A DNA stretch of 45,485 bases from Bacteroides sp. GTDB taxonomy: Bacteria > Bacteroidota > Bacteroidia > Bacteroidales > Muribaculaceae. This document shows, one piece after another, positions 1 to 6,733 of this stretch. Each line of letters starts with the position of its first letter. Position 1 is the first letter of the stretch. The notes under the pieces were generated by a model. It was not told where the DNA came from and did no database searches. It saw only the letters and a program-made list of their open reading frames with translations. The translations under genes were made by a program, and so were the position numbers. The DNA lies in the NCBI GenBank assembly GCA_014801535.1, contig JAAVEA010000004.1:1-45485 (forward strand). Direction: 5' to 3'.

Positions 1-99
1 CAAAGAGAGATTTTGGGATGATTTTCCAAAGTTGAAGAGGGAGCGATGCGGGCATCGTGACCGATGAAATCTTTGGGAAAGCGCCCAAAAGATCCTTTG
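1..99. repeat. Imperfect inverted repeat at window edge
   Basis: Bases 1-31 and 71-99 are imperfect reverse complements (CAAAG...TTTTGGG...CCAAAG arms with a few mismatches and one gap), enclosing about 40 nt that contain a smaller GATGC/GCATC hairpin. No open frame fits. It lies about 65 nt beyond the stop of the minus-strand membrane gene, so it may serve as its terminator or be a dispersed palindromic element. The element may continue outside the window. Confidence 0.4.
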
Positions 100-163
100 T
101 GATGAAATCAAAAATTTCTAAAACTCTGTAAATATTAAATTTGGTTTAAATTCAAACACTCTC

Positions 164-718
164 TTAATTCCGACTGATGTTTTTATATTCTCCCATAAAT
201 TCGCGGAATTGACGATATCCGATGGTGAGTCCGACAATTAGACCGGCTCCCATTGCATAAATGATATATTCATCGGTCTTGAAACTATAAGCCATCACTC
301 CAACCACTATCACTGCAAAGGGAATTAGAAATATCATGGATTGCAGATGTTTCTTGCGGTAGTAAAGGGCCTTTCCGATAACCTCGCTTACCGACATGTC
401 AAAACAGTCTATAGAGGATACTCCTCGATACAGCCACCAGTCAATCGAGGAGCATGTAGCGAAATAGAGCATCATTGTCAGAGGGAGCACAAACTTCATT
501 TCGGATGATATCAAATGCGTATCGGGTGTAAACATCCAAAAACATGATACGATGGTCATTATCAAACTAAGAGTGGAGAAACGTCTGTATTTCGTAGCCA
601 GACGTTCGAGGGCTGTTTCTTTCTTTTCTCTATACATATTTTCAAATTCTTCGGGAGTGGGATGATAAAGCTTTCTTGAAGCTTCCTCCCATGTTTTTTT
701 TATTTCTTCAGGTGTCAT
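164..718 (-). CDS. Four-helix membrane protein, probable partner of the adjacent sigma factor
   Basis: 184 aa, not assigned to a named family. The N-terminal 45 residues are cytosolic-looking, charged and helical (MTPEEIKKTWEEA...). Four hydrophobic segments follow at about residues 48-64, 74-90, 127-146 and 150-167, with a short Lys/Arg-rich tail. Its ATG lies 21 nt after the stop of the ECF sigma gene on the same strand, so the two are very likely co-transcribed. Position suggests an anti-sigma or sensor role, as is common for genes directly downstream of ECF sigma factors, but the HxxxCxxC zinc motif of classical anti-sigma domains is absent. Function is therefore inferred only from context. 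Confidence 0.7.
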   Translation of the reverse strand: MTPEEIKKTWEEASRKLYHPTPEEFENMYREKKETALERLATKYRRFSTLSLIMTIVSCFWMFTPDTHLISSEMKFVLPLTMMLYFATCSSIDWWLYRGVSSIDCFDMSVSEVIGKALYYRKKHLQSMIFLIPFAVIVVGVMAYSFKTDEYIIYAMGAGLIVGLTIGYRQFREFMGEYKNISRN

Positions 719-739
719 GATTTTAATGATTTTAAAATT

Positions 740-1339
740 TTATTTTTCGATTTTATCAGCAAGTTTCTGCTTGATTCTATTGATTCTCACCGCAACGTTA
801 TTGCGAGAGATGCCGGTTACCTCCGCAATTTCTTCATATTTCCGTTCGTCGAGCCACATAGTGATCACGGCCTTGTCAAGAGGGGAAAGAGTAGAAATCA
901 TGCTATGAAGCGTTTCTATGCGTTCTTTTAAAGCGAAGTCAGTTTCAACTTCAGGTTCGTTTATCCCCTCAATGGAGACTGTGGAGGGACGTTTTGTTCT
1001 TTTCCTTATTGTGGATACGCATGTATTGAGAGCTACACGGTATATCCATGTTGAAAGTGAAGACTCTCCACGGAATGTGCCTAATCCTTTCCAAATGTTT
1101 ATCATTATATCCTGACGAAGATCTTTTAAATCATCGGAATTAGAGGAATATGAGAAACAGATTCCGGATATAACCGGCCCGAACTCCCGGATGATTGAAG
1201 CAAAACGTTGTTCTCTTGTGGTGCGATCTCGTTCTTTCCCTGTCAGCGCTGAAAACAGTAATCTGATTTTCTCTGCTGCCCTTATGCGGAGAGGGAGAAT
1301 GAACGGGGGGGAGGCTATATCAAGAGTAGTATTATTCAT
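740..1339 (-). CDS. RNA polymerase ECF-type sigma factor
   Basis: 199 aa from the chosen ATG at 1339. Region 2 spans roughly residues 60-125 (DLKDLRQDIMINIWKGL, then ESSLSTWIYRVALN, the typical -10 recognition and melting segment). Region 4 spans about residues 150-199 with the helix-turn-helix YEEIAEVTGISRNNVAVRI. The open frame extends to 1426, but the extra N-terminus is hydrophobic and non-conserved, and a good TATATTTG -7 box at 1354-1361 sits inside it, so the internal Met at 1339 is preferred. It is followed 21 nt later by a four-helix membrane protein that may control it. Regulon unknown. Confidence 0.9.
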   Translation of the reverse strand: MNNTTLDIASPPFILPLRIRAAEKIRLLFSALTGKERDRTTREQRFASIIREFGPVISGICFSYSSNSDDLKDLRQDIMINIWKGLGTFRGESSLSTWIYRVALNTCVSTIRKRTKRPSTVSIEGINEPEVETDFALKERIETLHSMISTLSPLDKAVITMWLDERKYEEIAEVTGISRNNVAVRINRIKQKLADKIEK

Positions 1340-1353
1340 ATCTTTAATTTTAC

Positions 1354-1361
1354 ACAAATAT
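1354..1361 (-). promoter_or_regulatory. -7 box for the sigma factor gene
   Basis: TATATTTG on the minus strand fits the Bacteroidota -7 consensus TAnnTTTG and lies 14 nt before the chosen ATG at 1339. No well-spaced -33 TTTG is seen, which could indicate an alternative -33 or dependence on another factor. Confidence 0.45.
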
Positions 1362-1462
1362 AGTCGCGGAAAGAGATGGAAAGTTACAACAATCAAAAAA
1401 AAATTTGTAAAAAAGATAAAATCCAACTAATTTTGAGACAACTTCATTATTATAATTAAGAG

Positions 1463-1969
1463 ATGAATAAAGATAACGATAAGGAGATGTTCCCGATAGT
1501 GGATGAGCAAGGAAATATAATTGATGCGGCGACAAGAGGAGAGTGCCACAACGGTTCCCGACTTCTTCATCCGGTGGTTCATCTTCATCTTTTCGATAAA
1601 AATGGCAGGCTCTATCTGCAGAAACGTCCGGAATGGAAAGATATTCAGCCCGGCAAGTGGGATACGGCTGTGGGTGGCCACGTCGATCTGGGAGAGAATA
1701 TTCATCAGGCACTTCGTCGGGAGGTAAAGGAGGAAATAGGTCTCACGGATTTTGAACCGGAGCTTCTGAGACAATATATATTCGAGTCTGACAGAGAGCG
1801 CGAGCTTGTCAATGCCTTTAAGGCTGTGACAGATAAAGAGCCAAAACCATCAGCTGAATTATCCGGTGGCCGATTCTGGACAAAGGAGGAGATAGAGTCT
1901 TCTCTCGGTAAGTCTGTCTTCACTCCTAATTTCGAGTCTGAATACAAAATGCTGTTCGGACAGGGATAA
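1463..1969 (+). CDS. Nudix hydrolase, IPP-isomerase-like subfamily
   Basis: 168 aa. The complete Nudix box G-x5-E-x7-REVxEEIGL is visible around residues 73-95 (GHVDLGEN...RREVKEEIGL), giving the metal-binding glutamates. The sequence before it (HPVVHLHLFD, LYLQKR, PGKWDTAVGG) resembles the isopentenyl-diphosphate isomerase-like Nudix group (YfcD type), whose members hydrolyse nucleoside-diphosphate-linked substrates; the actual substrate is unknown. It diverges from the sigma factor gene and precedes the transporter gene by 35 nt, so the two may be co-transcribed. ATG at 1487 is a possible shorter start. Confidence 0.88.
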   Translation: MNKDNDKEMFPIVDEQGNIIDAATRGECHNGSRLLHPVVHLHLFDKNGRLYLQKRPEWKDIQPGKWDTAVGGHVDLGENIHQALRREVKEEIGLTDFEPELLRQYIFESDRERELVNAFKAVTDKEPKPSAELSGGRFWTKEEIESSLGKSVFTPNFESEYKMLFGQG

Positions 1970-2004
1970 GCTCCTCTATAATAATTAAGTCTAATACCTG
2001 AAAA

Positions 2005-3159
2005 ATGAAACTATTAATTAAAATCCTTATTGCCATAGTTCTTGGTATCCTTGTCGGATGGTTTGCCCCAAACTGGTTGGCAGCGGTTTTCAATACCTTC
2101 AACGGAATCTTTTCCCAGTTTTTAGGATTTATGATTCCCCTGATAATTATAGGGTTTGTCACTCCGGCAATCGCAGATGTAGGTTCGCGTGCAGGAAAAC
2201 TCTTGGTTGCGACCGCCGCGTTGGCTTATTTCGCCACCTTCTTTGCAGGAATGCTTTCCTATTTCACCGGCACTCTCACTTTTCCTTCGCTTATAGGAGG
2301 GGAGGAGTCTCTTGCACAGATAGAATCGGCCACTCCGATAGAACCATATTTTACAGTAGAAATACCGTCACCATTGCCTGTCATGACGGCACTCGTGCTG
2401 TCGTTTCTGTTGGGTCTGGGCATAGCTTTCCTTAAAGGAGACACTCTGCGGAAAGGATTCGATGAATTGCGTGATATAGTGCAAAAGGCAATAAATGTAG
2501 CTATTATTCCGCTTCTCCCTATCTACATATTCGGTATATTCCTCAATATGACAGTGGAAGGACAGGTTATGACAATCCTGAAGACTTTCGCAAAAATTAT
2601 AGTGGTTATCTTCCTCCTTCATATCCTCATTCTGGTGATTCAATATTGCGTGGCGGCTTGTTTCAATGGAAAGAATCCGTTTGCTATGTTGAAGAATATG
2701 TTGCCGGCATATTTCACTGCGTTAGGCACTCAAAGCTCGGCTGCCACAATTCCTGTAACACTCAAGCAGACGATAAATATGGGGGTAGATAAGGATGTGG
2801 CCGGTTTCGTCATTCCTCTGTGTGCCACGATTCATATGTCGGGCTCTGCATTGAAAATCACGGCATGTGCCCTGGCATTGCTCATTATGCATGGCCAGCC
2901 ATATGAGATAGGGATGTTCATTCATTTTGTAGCGATGCTTGGAATAACGATGGTGGCCGCGCCCGGCATTCCGGGGGGTGCTATTATGGCCGCCTTGGGA
3001 CCATTGGGAACTATTCTTGGATTCGATGAGCAGATGTTGGCTTTGATGATCGCGCTTTATATAGCTATGGATAGCTTCGGAACAGCATGTAATGTGACCG
3101 GTGACGGAGCCTTGGCCGTTATTCTCAACCGTTTCTTCGGGAAGAAGAGGGCAACGTGA
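2005..3159 (+). CDS. Dicarboxylate/amino acid:cation symporter family protein (SDF/DAACS) with altered ion and substrate residues
   Basis: 384 aa inner-membrane transporter of the glutamate/aspartate symporter fold (SDF family). Family hallmarks: the serine-rich hairpin 1 (TQSSAATIP, about residues 241-249), hairpin 2 (GIPGGAIMA) and the TM8 motif ending NVTGD (about 362-366). Compared with GltPh, the TM7 NMDG motif reads HMSG, so the Asp that helps bind sodium is Ser and the Asn is His, and the TM8 arginine that holds the side-chain carboxylate (R397 in GltPh) is Gly in DSFGTACNVTGD. The protein therefore probably does not transport acidic amino acids in the standard way; a neutral or other substrate and altered cation coupling are plausible. 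It may be co-transcribed with the Nudix gene. Confidence 0.88.
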   Translation: MKLLIKILIAIVLGILVGWFAPNWLAAVFNTFNGIFSQFLGFMIPLIIIGFVTPAIADVGSRAGKLLVATAALAYFATFFAGMLSYFTGTLTFPSLIGGEESLAQIESATPIEPYFTVEIPSPLPVMTALVLSFLLGLGIAFLKGDTLRKGFDELRDIVQKAINVAIIPLLPIYIFGIFLNMTVEGQVMTILKTFAKIIVVIFLLHILILVIQYCVAACFNGKNPFAMLKNMLPAYFTALGTQSSAATIPVTLKQTINMGVDKDVAGFVIPLCATIHMSGSALKITACALALLIMHGQPYEIGMFIHFVAMLGITMVAAPGIPGGAIMAALGPLGTILGFDEQMLALMIALYIAMDSFGTACNVTGDGALAVILNRFFGKKRAT

Positions 3160-3227
3160 AAAAGTTTTCGTTATAAACGAAACTTCTGATAATTTCATGA
3201 AAAGTTTTCGCTATAACGGAAACTTTT
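3159..3227. terminator. Two related tandem hairpins after the symporter
   Basis: Two copies of a 17-nt unit AAAAGTTTTCG(T/C)TATAA start at 3160 and 3200, each folding into a hairpin: 3162-3185, and 3200-3227 with an 8-bp perfect outer stem AAAAGTTT/AAACTTTT continued by three inner pairs. The first begins at the symporter stop codon. T-runs follow the second, so it could terminate the plus-strand transcript. The duplication suggests a repeated genomic element. Confidence 0.5.
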
Positions 3228-3316
3228 TGTGGATGACCGGGATGTTATAATAGGGGTTCTGTCCAAAGAGAGGAAATTGATTTTATTGCGGAGAAGAATT
3301 GAGACCGTAAATATAT

Positions 3317-4882
3317 TCAGATTTCTTCAACAATATAATCACTCAATTTATGTGACTTAGAGTCAAAAGAAGCTCCGATTAGGAATATTTTCTTATCGTT
3401 AAAGCGGAATGGCAACCAGTATTCTTTATCCTTGATTTGATTCAAAGCATCTTTTGCATCGGAATTGATTTTGAATTCAAAGATATAGAGGAATTCGGAT
3501 GTTTCCACAATAAGGTCAATTCTACCATCGGACGTACGACGTTCTACGGTTGCATATTCACCAAGAAGTGTAAAAATAAGGTAAACGGCATCCTGAAAAC
3601 GAGCTTCCGGGGAGCCTTTTTCCGAATATCCCATCCCTGCAAGCAGAGAATCAAACCGTTGCATAAAACTCTCCGGCTTACCTTCCCTGATTTCCCTGCT
3701 GAAATTTTGGATGGAAAGCTTATGGGAAGAGGAATCCTCTTTCAGATAGCTCCTTAACAGAAATTTTAAGAAACTGTTTTTTACCTCGATGTTAGGATAA
3801 TCCAGAATATATTCATCATACAACGCATTATATCCTTTTATGGTGAGATAACCTGATTGGTAAAATACAGGTATGGGATTCTTGCTTAAAATACCGGCTG
3901 AAGCAAGTTCCTCCGCATCAAATTGGATAGGCGCCAGGTCCTTGATCCTCCATCCTTCTTTTTTTAGAAGAGAAACGAGAAATTCCGGGGTGCCGCTTTC
4001 AAACCAGAAATTTCCGAATTTCCCTTTTGCGAAGAGATTCATCAGGCTGAAGGGATTGTAAATATCGGGAGATTTCTCAGAGAAATGGTATCCGTCATAT
4101 CTTTGCTTAATATCTCTCAAAATATCCAATTCAGGTTTGGAAAGCCCTTCTGCAATTTCAGCTATGCCCGGTTTGAGATACTTTTCTATTTCGCTTTCCG
4201 TTATGCCGCATATGGCAGAATATTTTTCTTCAAAAGATATGTCTCTGAGATTATTTAGGTCTGAGAAGATGGATACTTTACTGAAACGCGCCACGCCGGT
4301 AAGCATTGCAAATTTTATATAGCGATCTTGTGTCTTTAGATTAGAATAAAACGCTTTTAGGGTGGAGCGATATTGTTCCGTCAATTCCTCATTTCCAATC
4401 ACGCTAAGCAATGGCTTATCGTATTCATCAACTAAGATTACAACTTGCTTTCCAGTCTTTTCATAAGCTTTCTCAATCACCCATGCGAATCGTTCCTCTA
4501 CGGATCGCTCCTTTTTTTCATCGCCATAAAGCGACTCCCATTTGTCAAGATTTGCGTTCAATTGAGCGATAAGAGAAGCATAAGAATTGTAATATCTGTT
4601 ATTGAGGTCAAGATATAGGATAGGGTATTTATCCCACTCAGTCTCAGTCTCCGCTATATCTAATCCTTCAAATAGCTCCTTCTCTCCATTAAAGAAAGCT
4701 TCAAGGGTGGAAAGTAGTAGGCTCTTGCCAAACCGTCTGGGCCGTGATAGGAAATAGAACTGTCCCCTTAGCAGATGGGATATGTAGCCCGTCTTATCCA
4801 CATAGAGGTAGCCGTCCTCACGTATTTTGCGGAATGTCTGGATTCCTACCGGATATTTCAATTCGTTCAGGATTTCTTTCAT
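3317..4882 (-). CDS. AAA-ATPase with C-terminal PD-(D/E)XK nuclease-like domain
   Basis: 521 aa from ATG 4882. N-terminal AAA-ATPase-like domain (Pfam AAA-ATPase_like type): YPVGIQTF at residue 10, Walker A-like RPRRFGKSLLLS, Walker B VVILVDEYDKP. The C-terminus carries a PD-(D/E)XK core, RIDLIVET...YIFEFK (the DUF1703/PDDEXK_9 family). Cellular role not established; the family is multi-copy in Bacteroidales and is often suspected of links to mobile DNA or defence. The frame opens at 4918, but a TTG-N20-TATCTTTG promoter covers 4888-4918 and the paralog at 27208 starts at the matching place, so 4882 is chosen. Paralog in this window: 27208-28788. Confidence 0.85.
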   Translation of the reverse strand: MKEILNELKYPVGIQTFRKIREDGYLYVDKTGYISHLLRGQFYFLSRPRRFGKSLLLSTLEAFFNGEKELFEGLDIAETETEWDKYPILYLDLNNRYYNSYASLIAQLNANLDKWESLYGDEKKERSVEERFAWVIEKAYEKTGKQVVILVDEYDKPLLSVIGNEELTEQYRSTLKAFYSNLKTQDRYIKFAMLTGVARFSKVSIFSDLNNLRDISFEEKYSAICGITESEIEKYLKPGIAEIAEGLSKPELDILRDIKQRYDGYHFSEKSPDIYNPFSLMNLFAKGKFGNFWFESGTPEFLVSLLKKEGWRIKDLAPIQFDAEELASAGILSKNPIPVFYQSGYLTIKGYNALYDEYILDYPNIEVKNSFLKFLLRSYLKEDSSSHKLSIQNFSREIREGKPESFMQRFDSLLAGMGYSEKGSPEARFQDAVYLIFTLLGEYATVERRTSDGRIDLIVETSEFLYIFEFKINSDAKDALNQIKDKEYWLPFRFNDKKIFLIGASFDSKSHKLSDYIVEEI

Positions 4883-4887
4883 AATGG

Positions 4888-4918
4888 CAAAGATAGTAAC
4901 TTTTTCCCACTTTAACAA
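4888..4918 (-). promoter_or_regulatory. Promoter of AAA/PD-(D/E)XK gene 1
   Basis: Minus strand TTG (4916-4918), 20-nt spacer, TATCTTTG (4888-4895): a good Bacteroidota -33/-7 pair. The ATG at 4882 is only 5 nt beyond, so the transcript may be nearly leaderless. Confidence 0.6.
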
Positions 4919-5001
4919 TTACCGTGTCAGTATCCATTTTAAATCACTTTTAGTAAAATGAGAAAAGCATTATAATTGAGAACATAGAAATATTATAATT
5001 A

Positions 5002-5029
5002 AGAGTCCATCCAATAAAATCTGTTAATG
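5002..5029 (+). repeat. 28-bp direct repeat, copy 1
   Basis: Identical over 28 bases to 28787-28814, same orientation (begins AGAGTCCATCC, ends CTGTTAATG). Both copies lie next to AAA/PD-(D/E)XK genes and both read in frame as RVHPIKSVN before diverging. Origin unknown. Confidence 0.7.
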
Positions 5030-5462
5030 AAAGTGCCCTTTATTCCATATCGTTAGCCAATGGAACATATTTCAAAGTATTTGATTTTGAAAATTAGGCT
5101 GAATTTGTGGGTATGTTTATCCCTGCTCCGGGAGCACCAGATGGCGCGCCGAATGCAGTTTCTAATCTTTCCTTAGATTTAATGAAGGGTTTCTTGAAGG
5201 GTATGTGACTTTCACAGCTCCAACCTTAACGTATGGTGGCGATTCTATGTCGGGAACGTTGACTTATCATGTCTATTCCGGAGCCAACGAAATCTCAAAT
5301 GGAACAACTAAGTGTGGAGAGACTACTCGCGCAGAGGTCCTGATTCCGAAATCAGGCATGCACACCATATTTGTAACTGTTTCAAACGAAGAGGGCGAGT
5401 CTCCAAAAACAAAAATATTAATCTTTGGAAATCTTGGTTCTATCATTATGGTTATGAACTAA
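5002..5462 (+). pseudogene. Remnant of a fibronectin-III-like surface protein gene
   Basis: No intact gene. One frame reads from 5002 through RVHPIKSVN...VFDFEN, meets TAG at 5095-5097, and continues in the same frame as AEFVGMFIPAPGAPDGAPN...SNLS to a stop at 5206-5208. The protein then continues in another frame as EGYVTFTAPTLTYGG...TLTYHVYSG...TVSNEEGESPKTK to 5462, so there is at least one in-frame stop and one frameshift near 5180-5200. The PGAP...APN / VTFTAPT..YGG / VTVSNEEGxSPKTK pattern is typical of fibronectin type III-like repeats in secreted Bacteroidales proteins. An 85-aa frame could start at GTG 5205 but is better read as debris. Confidence 0.6.
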
Positions 5463-5573
5463 ACTCTATTTGTTTAGGTTAATATTTAAAATCTTATACG
5501 AAAAGATAAGGTCACAAAGAGTATAGGATTACAGTTTAGATAGTTTATGTATAGATATAAGCGAACAGAGACA

Positions 5574-6362
5574 ATGAATATTATAGAAGCAATGGAGGAG
5601 CGCCGCTCCGTTAGAAGTTTTGACGGTAAGGGATTGACAGAAGAGCAGAAAAGTGAGTTAATGAAGGCCGTTGAAGAGGCATACGATCCCTTTGGGGGGA
5701 AAGTGACCGTCCGATTGAAAAAATTTGATCTTAAAGGAGGATATAAGCCAAGTACATATGGCATGATCAATGGTGCCGAGGATTTTTTTATGATCGCTAT
5801 GGGTGATGATGAGGCTTCTCAGCTATCAGTAGGATTCCGTTTTGAACAAGTTGTGTTGAAAGCTTGGGAGATGGGATTGGGTACATGCTGGATTGCCGGC
5901 ACTTTCAAGGGTTCCGATTTCGACAAAGGGGAGAAATGGCCTGATGGTGAGGAGCTGAAGGTGGTCTGTCCCGTAGGGTTTGCAAAGAAGCCATCAATGA
6001 TGGAAAAATTCGCTCGGTTCTCACTTGGCAGTAAGAATAGAAAACCATTCGACAGTCTGTTCTTTTATCAGGATTTTGAACACTCTGTTCCTGAAGACAA
6101 TCAATTCCGACAGGCTTTGCAGATGTTGAGAATATCGCCATCCTCAACCAATTCACAACCTTGGCGCGCTTTGGTTGTGGGAGACACCGTGCATTTTTAT
6201 TATAAGCCCAAAAGCAAGATTTCTGCACTTGACACTGCTATAGGAATGTGTCAATTTTTTGAAACCGAGAAATTCAAGGGCGTAGAGGGTAAATTCCATA
6301 AAGTGACCGACGCTCCCGTACCTCCAGAAGATTGGAGATATCTATATTCCTACAGTTTATAA
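5574..6362 (+). CDS. Nitroreductase family protein, TM1586 type
   Basis: 262 aa from ATG 5574 (MNIIEAMEERRSVRSF, the usual nitroreductase opening with the flavin-binding RRSVRSF). An upstream ATG at 5547 adds nine non-conserved residues. Features of the putative TM1586-type nitroreductases: AxxxGLGTCWIAGTF (about residues 101-118), PVGFAKK, and a second half with ISPSSTNSQPWRA (about 195-207), the two tandem halves forming one FMN pocket. Likely a cytosolic FMN-dependent NAD(P)H oxidoreductase; substrate unknown. The next gene starts 3 nt after its stop. Confidence 0.85.
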   Translation: MNIIEAMEERRSVRSFDGKGLTEEQKSELMKAVEEAYDPFGGKVTVRLKKFDLKGGYKPSTYGMINGAEDFFMIAMGDDEASQLSVGFRFEQVVLKAWEMGLGTCWIAGTFKGSDFDKGEKWPDGEELKVVCPVGFAKKPSMMEKFARFSLGSKNRKPFDSLFFYQDFEHSVPEDNQFRQALQMLRISPSSTNSQPWRALVVGDTVHFYYKPKSKISALDTAIGMCQFFETEKFKGVEGKFHKVTDAPVPPEDWRYLYSYSL

Positions 6363-6365
6363 AAA

Positions 6366-6578
6366 ATGACTATGGCAAATATCTTACTTTGGATTGGAAT
6401 AATAATAGGTGTGTGCGGATGGCTTGCACTTGCTTGGCAGGCGTCGAAAAGGATTACAATGAAAGATGAGTCGGAAAAGTTCCCTGAAAGAAGGAGGATC
6501 ATGGCGCTTCGGAGGAACTATTGTTGGCTTATAATTTTAGTTGGAATCGTCTTAGTGATAATTGCTTTATTGATATAG
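6366..6578 (+). CDS. Small two-helix membrane protein
   Basis: 70 aa. Two hydrophobic helices (about residues 4-23 and 50-69) join through a basic, charged loop (KRITMKDESEKFPERRR). Three nt after the nitroreductase stop, so certainly in the same transcript. No family recognised. Confidence 0.65.
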   Translation: MTMANILLWIGIIIGVCGWLALAWQASKRITMKDESEKFPERRRIMALRRNYCWLIILVGIVLVIIALLI

Positions 6579-6644
6579 AGTGTTCTCACGCACACCAGTT
6601 ATGATTAAGGGAAAGAGGACTTGTTATAGTTCTTAAATCAAAAA

Positions 6645-6714
6645 GTAGAGACGCACGAAGTGTGCATCTCTACTGATAATAAACTAATTTCGGACGCACC
6701 AGAGTACGTCCCTA
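6645..6714. repeat. Palindromic element between convergent genes
   Basis: GTAGAGACGCAC (6645-6656) pairs with GTGCATCTCTAC (6662-6673), 12-bp arms with one G-T pair and a 5-nt loop. A related half-element follows (GGACG at 6692, CGTCC at 6707). GTAGAGACGCAC-like palindromes are common dispersed repeats in many bacteria. Located between the nitroreductase operon and the convergent glutamate synthase gene, it may also act as a bidirectional terminator. 6579-6644 holds nothing else recognisable. Confidence 0.55.
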
Positions 6715-6733
6715 CATTTTAGGTCACATCGTC

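Noticed and set aside
5205-5462. Intact 85-aa gene with GTG start
   Set aside because: Homology-like pattern continues upstream in another frame, so it is part of a broken gene.
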